A DNA stretch of 64,000 bases from an uncultured Eubacteriales bacterium (lineage in GTDB: Bacteria > Bacillota > Clostridia > Oscillospirales > Oscillospiraceae): NCBI GenBank assembly GCA_900319695.1, contig ONPN01000013.1, positions 1 through 64,000 on the forward strand. The letters are read 5' to 3'. Positions 33,648 through 41,467 of this stretch are shown piece by piece. The number at the start of each line of letters is the position of its first letter. Position 1 is the first letter of the stretch. The position numbers and the translations under genes are program-made. Below the pieces are notes generated by a model. It was not told where the DNA came from, did not search any database, and saw only the letters and a program-made list of their open reading frames with translations.

Positions 33648-35462
33648 ATGTCAAAAAAACAAATTGTGGCCGGGAGGCGCTTGGGCTTAAAACTTTTCCT
33701 GGTGCTGTTCGATATCGTGGCGGTCAATCTTTCCTACTTCCTTGCTCTGGTACTGCGATTCTATGTGAATCGTGAATTCAATATCGTCTGGCCGACGTAT
33801 TTGTCCGTTTTCCTGAAATTCGCGCCATGGTACACCATTCTCTGCGTTGCCGTTTTCTGGTACTTTAAGCTATATAACGGCATGTGGCGTTTCGCAGGCT
33901 TCAGTGACATCAACCGCGTTATCAACGCAAATGCAGTCAGCTTTGTGATCCAGATCGTCGGCACAATCATCTGTTCACGAGACGTGCCGGTAAGTCGCAT
34001 GCCTTATAGCTATTACGCGATCGGCGCGTCGCTGCAGTTTGCGCTCATCTTTCTCAGCAGATTCTCTTACCGCATCGTGACAGTGGAGCTTGCAAAGATC
34101 GCGCAGAACAGCGCGTCGTCAGTCAATGTTTTGGTGGTAGGAGCGGGGGAGACCGCGCGCTCCTTCCTCCGTCAGATCCAGATCGACAGAAACGAGGTCA
34201 TGCGCCCGGTCTGCGTTCTGGATACCCACAGTGCCGAGGAACAGAGACTCTTCGATGGCCTGCCGGTTATCGCAGGTATAGACAGCGCGGAGAAAGCGAT
34301 CAAAAAGTACAAAATCAAGGGCATTGTGATCGCCGACCCGCTGATCTCCGCGGCAAACAAAGTCAAGCTCAAGCGCCTCTGTCAGGAGACAAAGGTCGAG
34401 CTGCGGAACTACTCGGGACAGCTCAAGTCTGACAGCGGCAGCCTCTCCCTGCAGCAGCTTCTCGAGCATACGAACTGCCCGGTCACGATCTTGTCTGAGG
34501 GCAGAGAGCAGAACTTCCGGGACGGAGAAGACGCGCTGGTCAGCTTCACCGGAAAACAGGACGTCAGGAATGTGACGCTCCGGGATAACCGCCTGCTGAT
34601 CGAGCTTGTCACACATAAGGTCGCGCCGCTGCTCACGTTTTACATCACGAACCGCCCGGAGGTTGCGCTGGTCGCCGAAAAATACGGCGTTGACCGTGTC
34701 TGGATCGACCTGGAGACACTCGGCAAGGAAGAGCGCCAGCATAATATGAACACCGTGAAGTCCAGCCACACGATCGCGGATATCGCGGCGATCAAGCCCC
34801 TGCTGACCAGGGCTGAGCTTCTTGTCCGCGTGAACCCCTGGCATGAGGGCTCACAGGCGGAGATCGACGCCGTGATCGAAAACGGCGCGGACATCATCAT
34901 GCTGCCCTACTGGAAGACGGTGCAGGAGGTGGACAAGTTCCTCGCCGCCGTCAACGGCAGATGCAGGACCACGCTCCTTCTGGAAACGAAGGAGGCGGTG
35001 GAGTGCGTGGACGAAGTCCTGAAACGCCGCTTTGACGAAATTCATATCGGGCTGAACGACCTGAGCCTTTCCTACGGTCTGACTTTTATGTTTGAGCTGC
35101 TCTCAAACGGCACCGTGGAGATGCTGTGCAAAAAGTTTAAAAAAGCGGGCATCCCGTACGGCTTCGGCGGCATTGCCAGACTGGGCGACGGGCTTCTGCC
35201 CGCAGAGAAAATCATCATGGAGCACTACCGGCTGGGTTCGACCCGCGTGATCCTTTCGCGCACCTTCTGCGACCAGGCCAAGATTCAGAGTATAGAAGAA
35301 ATCGACTTGGTGTTCCGCGAGAATATGGAGAACCTCAGAGATTACGAGCAGTCCATGGCTGACGTCACGCAGGAGGAATTTGTTCGCAACAAGGCGGAGA
35401 TTTCCGGCGCTGTGGATGTCATTGTCGCGCAGATCACCCGCGCGAGAAGCAATGAGGCATGA
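33648..35462 (+). CDS. CapD-type N-terminal region fused to HpcH/HpaI-type aldolase (604 aa)
   Basis: Residues ~10-140 hold four membrane helices like those of WbpM/PglF/CapD sugar dehydratases (DIVAVNLSYFLALVLRFY). Residues ~155-290 are a Rossmann-like region (VLVVGAGETARSFLRQI). Instead of the usual SDR catalytic domain, residues ~330-600 are a citrate-lyase/HpaI aldolase barrel (TNRPEVALVAEKYGVDRVW, LLLETKEAV, HIGLNDLSLSYGL). The metal-binding Glu and Asp of the aldolase family appear to be kept. ATG 33648 has GAGG at good distance; ATG 33639 does not. A truncated sugar transferase gene overlaps its end, so this is probably a polysaccharide-related gene. The reaction is unknown. Confidence 0.75.
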   Translation: MSKKQIVAGRRLGLKLFLVLFDIVAVNLSYFLALVLRFYVNREFNIVWPTYLSVFLKFAPWYTILCVAVFWYFKLYNGMWRFAGFSDINRVINANAVSFVIQIVGTIICSRDVPVSRMPYSYYAIGASLQFALIFLSRFSYRIVTVELAKIAQNSASSVNVLVVGAGETARSFLRQIQIDRNEVMRPVCVLDTHSAEEQRLFDGLPVIAGIDSAEKAIKKYKIKGIVIADPLISAANKVKLKRLCQETKVELRNYSGQLKSDSGSLSLQQLLEHTNCPVTILSEGREQNFRDGEDALVSFTGKQDVRNVTLRDNRLLIELVTHKVAPLLTFYITNRPEVALVAEKYGVDRVWIDLETLGKEERQHNMNTVKSSHTIADIAAIKPLLTRAELLVRVNPWHEGSQAEIDAVIENGADIIMLPYWKTVQEVDKFLAAVNGRCRTTLLLETKEAVECVDEVLKRRFDEIHIGLNDLSLSYGLTFMFELLSNGTVEMLCKKFKKAGIPYGFGGIARLGDGLLPAEKIIMEHYRLGSTRVILSRTFCDQAKIQSIEEIDLVFRENMENLRDYEQSMADVTQEEFVRNKAEISGAVDVIVAQITRARSNEA

Positions 35463-35565
35463 GGAGGGGAGACGATTCGGGAAACGGATGGTCGATATGG
35501 CCGTTTCAGCGGGCAGTCTTGTCGTGCTCTCCCCGCTCATGCTCCTGACTGCCGGGGCAATATTA
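35452..35565 (+). pseudogene. Bacterial sugar transferase, 5' fragment
   Basis: MRHEEGRRFGKRMVDMAVSA then GSLVVLSPLMLLTAGA is the N-terminal helix of an initiating sugar transferase (PF02397 type). Homology ends at about 35562, where the DNA changes to an Rpn-family frame. The catalytic part is absent. It overlaps the preceding gene by 11 bases, the normal spacing for an operon partner that has since been lost. Confidence 0.75.
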
Positions 35566-35959
35566 CGGAGCATGACGTCTTCGGTCGAGGAAAGGCGTTC
35601 TACCCGATTGAGCGCGTCAATATGGCCACAGAAGAATTGTTCAATGATGGGGAGCATATCCTGTACGTGAACGGTGAATACCGGGATGAATCGGAGATCG
35701 GAAAGCTGATGCATGATTTTTCCTGCTGGAATCCGGATGACATGCACTATGAATTGCTGAGAGACACCACCCGATACTACAAGGAAAACCCGAAGGGAGT
35801 TGAGATTATGTGCGCCGCGCAGAGGGGTTGGAAGAAGGCCGAGTGGAGGCAATGCGTAAAATGATGAAAGAGTTGAGCTTCTCTGCTGAACAGGCTATGA
35901 ACGTCCTCGGAATCCCTGATTCGGACCGGAAGAGATATACTGAATCATTGAAGGTTTGA
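35562..35959 (+). pseudogene. Rpn-family (PD-(D/E)XK transposase-like nuclease) 3' fragment with frameshift
   Basis: From 35562 one frame reads ITEHDVFGRGKAFYPIERVN, then EELFNDGEHILYVNGEYR, IGKLMHDF and KGVEIMC, the C-terminal half of an Rpn/PDDEXK-type putative transposase. At about 35825 the frame shifts; the next frame continues LEEGRVEAMRKMMKELSF to a stop at 35959. The N-terminal nuclease half is missing, so it is a remnant. Confidence 0.75.
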
Positions 35960-35965
35960 TGCTTC

Positions 35966-36064
35966 ATGTGCAGAGCATTTGAACAGACAAGAGAAGAAGG
36001 ACGTATTGAAGGACGCGCTGAAGGCCGCGCTGAAGGCCGCGAGATTGAAAGGCTGGAAGGGTAA
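35966..36064 (+). pseudogene. Second Rpn-like C-terminal remnant (32 codons)
   Basis: MCRAFEQTREEGRIEGRAEG and then RAEGREIERLEG is the EEGR-repeat tail typical of Rpn proteins. It follows the first remnant by 6 bases and has no catalytic part. The GCTGAAGGCCGC unit is repeated in the DNA. Confidence 0.6.
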
Positions 36065-36113
36065 TGACAATTAATCCGATGCTTTTTCTGGCACAGCGTG
36101 AACGAATCACAGT

Positions 36114-36152
36114 CCCTCTCCCACTCCCGTGGTGGGGGAGGGCTTTGTCTTT
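36114..36152 (+). terminator. Hairpin CCCTCTCCCAC/GTGGGGGAGGG, copy 1
   Basis: Stem 36114-36124 with 36132-36142, then CTTTGTCTTT. Almost the same hairpin follows the precursor gene at 36796. Confidence 0.7.
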
Positions 36153-36195
36153 ATCGCTCCCCGGCAGATTTTTCAAAATTGTTAACGCTTTGTTA

Positions 36196-36224
36196 TTGAC
36201 TCTGTTGCGCCTTCGTGTTATTTT
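36196..36224 (+). promoter_or_regulatory. Promoter for the precursor-like gene
   Basis: TTGACT (36196-36201), 17-base spacer, TATTTT (36219-36224), about 98 bases before the ATG. Confidence 0.6.
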
Positions 36225-36321
36225 TATTCAGTAAAAGTATCCCATGCTGTCGCCGCGCTTCGTCGGCGGCGCGGCGGAGGATTTGCAAATCAGACGAATC
36301 ATTTTAAGGGGAGATAAAGAG

Positions 36322-36732
36322 ATGAAGAAAATGAACAAGCCCGAAGTGGAGGCTGTCCGCTTCGATAGCAACGACGTCATCGCCACGAGCGGCGGCGGTG
36401 CTGCGGCACCTGATGGAATAACGTCAGCAGCGAGTCTGGCTACTGAGTGGGAACCGACAGTAGCATTTGCGGTACTTGCGTCTGAAGTAAACCAGTATGA
36501 TCACAGAAATACTGAAAACTTTACATGGTATGGGCTAGATGTAGATCAAGACGGTAAGGTTAGTAATATATACAATGCGGTGAGTTATCCCGGTAACACT
36601 AATAATGATCGGTATGCATGGTTTGATAACGGTGGATGGTACTACTCCACGCAAAAACCAAATTGGTCTGATTGGGGCGGCTATTTCTATACAGGTGATG
36701 GGTACGTCTCGGTACCTACCGAACTTCCATAA
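36322..36732 (+). CDS. Precursor-like peptide with conserved leader (136 aa)
   Basis: The start MKKMNKPEVEAVRFDSNDVI continues ATSGGGAAAPDG, a leader pattern (KPE...FD..DVI.TSG) that I know from small clostridial proteins but whose role is not established. The rest is rich in Trp, Tyr, Asn, Asp and Gly (WFDNGGWYYSTQKPNWSDWG) and has no Cys. The leader DNA is GC-rich, while the DNA from about 36450 is clearly more AT-rich. AGGGGAG lies 8 bases before the ATG, it has its own promoter and a terminator follows. Exporter, PqqD-like, peptidase and kinase genes come next, so a modified or secreted peptide is a strong possibility. An ordinary secreted protein is the alternative. Confidence 0.65.
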   Translation: MKKMNKPEVEAVRFDSNDVIATSGGGAAAPDGITSAASLATEWEPTVAFAVLASEVNQYDHRNTENFTWYGLDVDQDGKVSNIYNAVSYPGNTNNDRYAWFDNGGWYYSTQKPNWSDWGGYFYTGDGYVSVPTELP

Positions 36733-36795
36733 CAGCGTAAGAATTGTCCGGTCTTTTGCAACTGTCCTCTCAATATAGAAATATTAATATCACAC

Positions 36796-36830
36796 CCCTC
36801 TCCCACTTAGTGGTGGGGGAGGGCTTTTTT
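36796..36830 (+). terminator. Terminator/attenuator after the precursor gene, copy 2
   Basis: CCCTCTCCCAC (36796-36806) with GTGGGGGAGGG (36813-36823), then CTTTTTT. It ends 11 bases before the exporter gene and may let only part of the transcripts continue. Confidence 0.75.
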
Positions 36831-36840
36831 CTAACAGCCT

Positions 36841-38733
36841 ATGAACTACACCTCCTTCAACAAGTACATACAATCCGACGCGATCCAGGCGCTGATAGAT
36901 AAAAAAACCGACGGGACGTTCCGGGAGTTTCTGGACGACTGGAAGTGGATCTTCTCGTTCTCGGCGCGCTACAAGGGGATCATCGTGTTTTATACGGTGC
37001 TCGGCATCCTCGGCTCGTCGCTGTCGCTGGTGTCGGCGTGGATCTCCCGCCTGCTCATCAACATCGTCGTCGGGCAGGAGCGGGAGAAGCTCGGCCTGCT
37101 CGTCGGGGTGATGCTGGGCTCGACGGTGTTTAACCTCATCCTCGGCTCCGTCTCCTCGCGCATCAACACGAAAATCTCCATCTATGTGAATAACGATATC
37201 CAGAGCCATATCTTTGAGCATATCCTGGACGCCCGGTGGAAGGAGCTGTCGCGCTACCCCTCCGGCGACCTGCTCAACCGCTTCAACAACGACGTGGGCA
37301 CGATCGCGGGCAACGCCATCGGCTGGATTCCGAATCTGGTCATCAATATCTACAGCTTCGCCATCACCTTTGTGGTGCTCTTCCGCCTCGACCCCGTCAT
37401 GGCCTGGATCGCCATTCTCTCCGCGCCCTTCCTCCTCGCCATGAGCAGGCGCATCATGCGGCGGCAGAAGGAATACCGCAGGCGGGTGCTGGAGCTCAAC
37501 TCCGGCATGATGAGCTTTGAGGTGGAGACCTTCTTCAACTTCGACATGATCAAGTCCTTCGGCGTCTTCGGCTACTACGGGCGCAAGCTCAGGGAGTGGC
37601 AGAAGAAGTACAGGGACTACAGTCTCGACTATAACATGTTCCACATCAAGACCAACATCCTGCTCACGGCGGTGGGCACGGCGGTCTCGATGGCGGCGTT
37701 TGGCTACTGCCTGTTCAGACTCTGGACGGGGCAGATCCTCTACGGCGACATGACCTTCTTCCTCCAGCAGCGGGGCAGCCTCTCCAACCGCTTCAATTCG
37801 CTGGTGGGCACGATCCCCGGCATGCTCAACAGCGCCATCTCCGCCCACCGCGTGCGGGAGCTGATGGATCTGCCGCGCGAAAAGCACGACCCCGAGAGCT
37901 GCGAGCGCATGAAGGCCCCGGCGGAGCAGGGGCTCGCCGTCAAGCTCAAGGACATCTCCTTCGCCTATCAAAGCGGCGAAAAGGCGGAAGGGGAGCCGCC
38001 CGCGGGCGTGTACGAGCACGCCTCCTTCTCCGCCTCCCCGGGGGAGATCGTGGCGATCCTCGCCCCCTCAGGCGGCGGGAAGACCACCTTTATGCGCCTG
38101 CTGCTGGGAATGCTCGAGCCGGACAGGGGCGCGGTCGTCCTGCAGACCCGGGACGGCGAGGAGATGCCGGTCAACGCCGACCTGCGCCTCTTCTTCTCCT
38201 ATGTCCCGCAGGGCAACACCGTCCTCTCCGGCACCATCGCCGAGAACATGCGCATGGTGCGCGAGGACGTGACGGACGACGAGATCGTCGCGGCGCTCAA
38301 AACCGCCTGCGCCTGGGAGTTCGTGGAGAAAATGGGCATCGACGCGAAAATCGGCGAGCGCGGCCGCGGCATCTCCGAGGGGCAGGCCCAGCGCCTCGCC
38401 ATCGCGCGGGCCCTGGTGCGCAATTCCCCGATCCTCCTGCTGGACGAGGCCACCAGCGCCCTCGATATCGACACCGAGGAGCGCGTGCTGTCCAATATCA
38501 TCAAATCCGACCCCAGCAAGGTCATCATCGTATCCACCCACCGCCCCAGCGTTTTGAAGCTCTGCGACCGGGTCTACCGGGTGAGGGACGGAAAGATCGA
38601 GCAGACCTCGCTCAGCGACGTGCGGCGCGAGGAGCTGCAGACGCCCGAGCGCCGTCCCCTCCGGGTCGAGGCGTCCATCCCCGACCTGTCGGAGAGCGAG
38701 AAGCCCCGCGGCGTCGACTGGTGGGAACTGTAG
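36841..38733 (+). CDS. ABC exporter, membrane-ATPase half-transporter (630 aa)
   Basis: Six helices (residues ~40-330) are followed by an ATPase with Walker A APSGGGKTT, Q-loop FSYVPQGN, signature ISEGQAQRLAIARAL, Walker B ILLLDEATSALD and H-loop STH. It lacks an N-terminal C39 peptidase, so any leader would have to be cut by another enzyme such as the S26-type protein encoded downstream. First Walker Gly is Ala and the LSGGQ is ISEGQ; both are tolerated variants. The role is most likely export of the precursor-derived product. Confidence 0.88.
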   Translation: MNYTSFNKYIQSDAIQALIDKKTDGTFREFLDDWKWIFSFSARYKGIIVFYTVLGILGSSLSLVSAWISRLLINIVVGQEREKLGLLVGVMLGSTVFNLILGSVSSRINTKISIYVNNDIQSHIFEHILDARWKELSRYPSGDLLNRFNNDVGTIAGNAIGWIPNLVINIYSFAITFVVLFRLDPVMAWIAILSAPFLLAMSRRIMRRQKEYRRRVLELNSGMMSFEVETFFNFDMIKSFGVFGYYGRKLREWQKKYRDYSLDYNMFHIKTNILLTAVGTAVSMAAFGYCLFRLWTGQILYGDMTFFLQQRGSLSNRFNSLVGTIPGMLNSAISAHRVRELMDLPREKHDPESCERMKAPAEQGLAVKLKDISFAYQSGEKAEGEPPAGVYEHASFSASPGEIVAILAPSGGGKTTFMRLLLGMLEPDRGAVVLQTRDGEEMPVNADLRLFFSYVPQGNTVLSGTIAENMRMVREDVTDDEIVAALKTACAWEFVEKMGIDAKIGERGRGISEGQAQRLAIARALVRNSPILLLDEATSALDIDTEERVLSNIIKSDPSKVIIVSTHRPSVLKLCDRVYRVRDGKIEQTSLSDVRREELQTPERRPLRVEASIPDLSESEKPRGVDWWEL

Positions 38734-38814
38734 CGTATCCCGTCAGAAAGGCAGACGCGGGATGTCCCGCGCTTTGCCGGGAGCTTTCAACTGGTATCGG
38801 AAGGAGCCGATCAT

Positions 38815-39912
38815 ATGAAAAACCTGTTTCAAAAAGGAAGGACCGCCCCGGCTGAGGCGGTCCAAACGGAAATCGCGGCGGAGGAGACCGAGCCGCTGCC
38901 GTATCTTCCGGCGGCCGACGCGCTGAAATTCTGGCTCATGCCCTTCGTGTGCGTGCTCTGCTTCGGCTTCCCGACGCGCTACGGCGGGAATGTCTCCGCC
39001 CTGTGCGGCTTCGCGCCGCTGTGCTTCTTTATCCTCTCCGGCTTCTTCGCCCTGAACGGGAAGGAGACGGAGCGGGACAGGCTGCTGCTCGGCGTCATCC
39101 GCTCCGGCGTCATGTTCGCCATCATGTTCGGCGTCTGCCTCGCCGCGAACGTCCTGTATTATCTGCTGACCGGCGCAAAGCTCGCCGCGCTGTTCTCCGC
39201 CCTCACGAGCAAGCGCGTGCTGTTCAATATCTTTGTCCTCTGCGCCTGGCCGTTTTCCATGGGCGAGAGCATCTGGTTTATTCAGAGCCTGCTGTACGCC
39301 TATCTCATCCTGTATTGCTTGAACCGCCTCGGCCTTCGCCGCCTGCATCTGCCGCTGATGATCGTCTGCGCCGTGCTGATGCTGCTGACGGGGGAGCTGG
39401 CTGGCGTGTTCGGATTTCGCTTCCTCGGCGCGCCCTACCTGCCGCCGAACGGCCTGACCCGCGCCCTGCCGTATATGCTGCTCGGCGGCCTGATGCGGGA
39501 GAAGATGGCGGTCTGGAGCGAGAAAAAAGCGTGGGTCTATCTGATTATGATTCCGCTGGGCCTCGCCCTGGCCTACGGGGAGTTCACGCTGCTCAGCCTC
39601 ACGGGGCGGTTTATCACCGCCAGCCACGCCGTCGGCCTGGGGCTGACCGCCTTCGGCCTGTGCGCCTGGGTGCTCTACTATATCCGGATCGACCCCTATT
39701 ATTCCGGCTTCGCCTGCGTGGCGGGTCGGCCGATTGCAAGGCGGATTTACCTGATGAGCCAGCTTGTCGCCTTTTTGCTGATCGTCCCGATGAGCAAGTT
39801 TTTCCCCCGCGGCGCGGTGTTCGTGCAGGAGTTGGGCGGACTGATCGTCTATCCGGTCTGCCTGGGGCTGGCCTCGCTGTATGAAGTGATGCACGATCCG
39901 ACCGCAGAGTGA
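38815..39912 (+). CDS. Acyltransferase-3-like polytopic membrane protein (365 aa)
   Basis: About ten helices with the pattern LCFFILSGFFALNGKETERD near residues 70-90, which is how acyltransferase-3 (OafA/NolL-like) proteins begin. Clear catalytic His/Arg motifs are not obvious, so acyl transfer is a guess. GGAGCC precedes the ATG, 81 bases after the exporter stop, and the PqqD-like gene starts 18 bases after it, so it belongs to the same operon. It might modify the peptide product or a lipid. Confidence 0.6.
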   Translation: MKNLFQKGRTAPAEAVQTEIAAEETEPLPYLPAADALKFWLMPFVCVLCFGFPTRYGGNVSALCGFAPLCFFILSGFFALNGKETERDRLLLGVIRSGVMFAIMFGVCLAANVLYYLLTGAKLAALFSALTSKRVLFNIFVLCAWPFSMGESIWFIQSLLYAYLILYCLNRLGLRRLHLPLMIVCAVLMLLTGELAGVFGFRFLGAPYLPPNGLTRALPYMLLGGLMREKMAVWSEKKAWVYLIMIPLGLALAYGEFTLLSLTGRFITASHAVGLGLTAFGLCAWVLYYIRIDPYYSGFACVAGRPIARRIYLMSQLVAFLLIVPMSKFFPRGAVFVQELGGLIVYPVCLGLASLYEVMHDPTAE

Positions 39913-39930
39913 GAAAAGGAGAGAAACGCA

Positions 39931-40197
39931 ATGAAGCTGAAATACGAGTTTGTCATCATGGACATGGGCGACGAGTTCTCCGCCGTTCCCGTCGGGGACG
40001 AGACCTTTCCCGGCATTCTGAAGCTCAACGACATCGGCGCGGAGATCATGGAGCAGCTCAAGGAGGAGACGACACCCGAGCAGGTCCACCGCTATCTGAA
40101 AGAGAAGTATCCGGACAGCACGGATCGGGAGATCGGGGAGTACCTCGTCGATTTTCTGAACAGGCTGCTGCGGGAAGGCATTCTCATCGGACCGTAA
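39931..40197 (+). CDS. PqqD-like (RRE-fold) peptide-binding protein (88 aa)
   Basis: An 88-residue protein with the PqqD pattern: FPGILKLNDIGAEIMEQL, TTPEQVHRYLKEKY, EYLVDFLNRLLREGIL. PqqD-fold domains bind leader peptides and bring them to modifying enzymes in many RiPP pathways. Free-standing forms are also encoded beside HprK-like and peptidase genes, as here. GGAGAG precedes the ATG and the next gene starts 6 bases after the stop. Leader binding to the protein encoded at 36322 is inferred. Confidence 0.82.
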   Translation: MKLKYEFVIMDMGDEFSAVPVGDETFPGILKLNDIGAEIMEQLKEETTPEQVHRYLKEKYPDSTDREIGEYLVDFLNRLLREGILIGP

Positions 40198-40203
40198 GTT
40201 AAG

Positions 40204-40671
40204 ATGGCGACGAGCTTTGAAGAGGAGCTGGAGCGCTCCGGGCGACTGGCCTACACCAATGTCGGGATCAGTATGCTGCCCCTCCTGCGGGAAAAACGCG
40301 ATGTCATGCGCATCGAGCGCATCCCCTGGAAGCGCTATGACGCGGTCCTGTTCAGAAGACCCGGTGTGGTCGGCCGGGGGCGGTATATCGTCCACCGCAT
40401 CCTGCGCGTGAACCGGGACGGGAGCTGCTGGATCGTGGGCGACAACATGACCGAGGGGGAGACCGTCCGGCCCGAGGATATTCTCGGCGTGCTCACGGGC
40501 GTGAACCGGGACGGGCGCATGGTGGAGCTCAACGATCTGCGCTACCGCCTCTATGTGGCGCTCTGGTGCAGGCCGTGGCGGCTCCGCTTCGCCGTGCTAC
40601 GCGTGGCCGGACTCTGCCGGAGAGCGCTGTCCAGGCTGAAACGGGCGATAAGAAAGGCGGGCGGAAGATGA
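40204..40671 (+). CDS. S24/S26-type peptidase with Ser-His dyad (155 aa)
   Basis: NVGISMLPLLRE carries the GxSMxP serine of signal-peptidase-like enzymes, and RYIVHRILRVN has His where bacterial signal peptidase I has Lys, like the SipW/Sec11 type. GDNMTEGE is the usual box after that. The C-terminus has one hydrophobic, Arg-rich segment (YVALWCRPWRLRF). It would cut a peptide at the membrane; the precursor at 36322 is a natural candidate. It overlaps the kinase-like gene by ATGA. Confidence 0.82.
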   Translation: MATSFEEELERSGRLAYTNVGISMLPLLREKRDVMRIERIPWKRYDAVLFRRPGVVGRGRYIVHRILRVNRDGSCWIVGDNMTEGETVRPEDILGVLTGVNRDGRMVELNDLRYRLYVALWCRPWRLRFAVLRVAGLCRRALSRLKRAIRKAGGR

Positions 40672-41402
40672 TTTTTACCATTGCGCTCGCGGGCTTTACG
40701 TTTCGTATCGAAAGCCTGTATGATGAGATTTATGAGCAGTGCGCGGACTATCTTGTCCCGGATACAACGCCGGATTTCACAGTGAGCGTCAGCCCCGCCG
40801 ACATCGCCGCCGAGCGTCAGAAATCCATCCGGCAGGACATGGCCGAGGGCCGCGTCCCGGTGATCTATCCGGACCCCTATTTGGAGACGCTGGCGGTCTA
40901 CCGCCGCATTGCCGAGTCCATGCCGAAGCACGGGGTGTTTTTGCTGCACGGCTCCGCCGTCGCCCTCGGCGAGCGGGCCTGGATCTTCACCGCGCCCTCC
41001 GGCGTCGGCAAGACCACCCATACCAGACTGTGGCTGGAGCATGTCCCGGGCAGCTTTGTCGTCAACGGTGACAAGCCCCTGATCCGCTGTCACGGCGGCG
41101 GCTTTGAGGTCTGCGGCACGCCCTGGGCGGGCAAAGAGGGCTGGAACCGGAATACGTCCGTACCGCTCAGGGGTATTGTTTTCCTCAGCCGCGGCGAGCG
41201 GAACAAGCTCGAGAAATGCTCTGCCGCCGCGGTTCTTCCGCTGCTGATCAGCCAGACATATCGACCCGCGCAGGCGGACGCGCTGAAAAAGACATTGGAG
41301 CTGCTGAAAGCGCTGCGCGGCGAGGTGCCGTTTTATACGCTCACCTGCAATATGCGGCCCGACGCCGCGCTGACGGCGTTCCGGGGCCTGTCCGCCGAGT
41401 AA
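40668..41402 (+). CDS. HprK/PEPCK-like P-loop kinase (244 aa)
   Basis: The P-loop APSGVGKTTHTRLW lies at about residues 104-117 and is preceded by HGVFLLHGSAVAL, the arrangement of HPr-kinase/PEP-carboxykinase-like proteins. Later VNGDKPLIR and CGTPWAGKEGWN fit the metal-binding and catalytic boxes. It is shorter than real HprK and has no N-terminal HPr-binding domain. Such proteins occur next to PqqD-like proteins in peptide clusters, where they may phosphorylate the peptide. The ATG overlaps the peptidase stop. It is the last gene before attR. Confidence 0.8.
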   Translation: MIFTIALAGFTFRIESLYDEIYEQCADYLVPDTTPDFTVSVSPADIAAERQKSIRQDMAEGRVPVIYPDPYLETLAVYRRIAESMPKHGVFLLHGSAVALGERAWIFTAPSGVGKTTHTRLWLEHVPGSFVVNGDKPLIRCHGGGFEVCGTPWAGKEGWNRNTSVPLRGIVFLSRGERNKLEKCSAAAVLPLLISQTYRPAQADALKKTLELLKALRGEVPFYTLTCNMRPDAALTAFRGLSAE

Positions 41403-41415
41403 AAGAAAACAAAAA

Positions 41416-41467
41416 AACGGTTTGCGGACTGAGGGGGGAAGGCCCGTCTCAGAGCTTGCAAACCGTT
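41416..41467 (+). terminator. Hairpin at the right end of the element
   Basis: AACGGTTTGC (41416-41425) pairs with GCAAACCGTT (41458-41467), and inside it GACTGAG can pair with CTCAG. It likely ends the cargo operon just before attR. No strong T-run follows. Confidence 0.55.
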
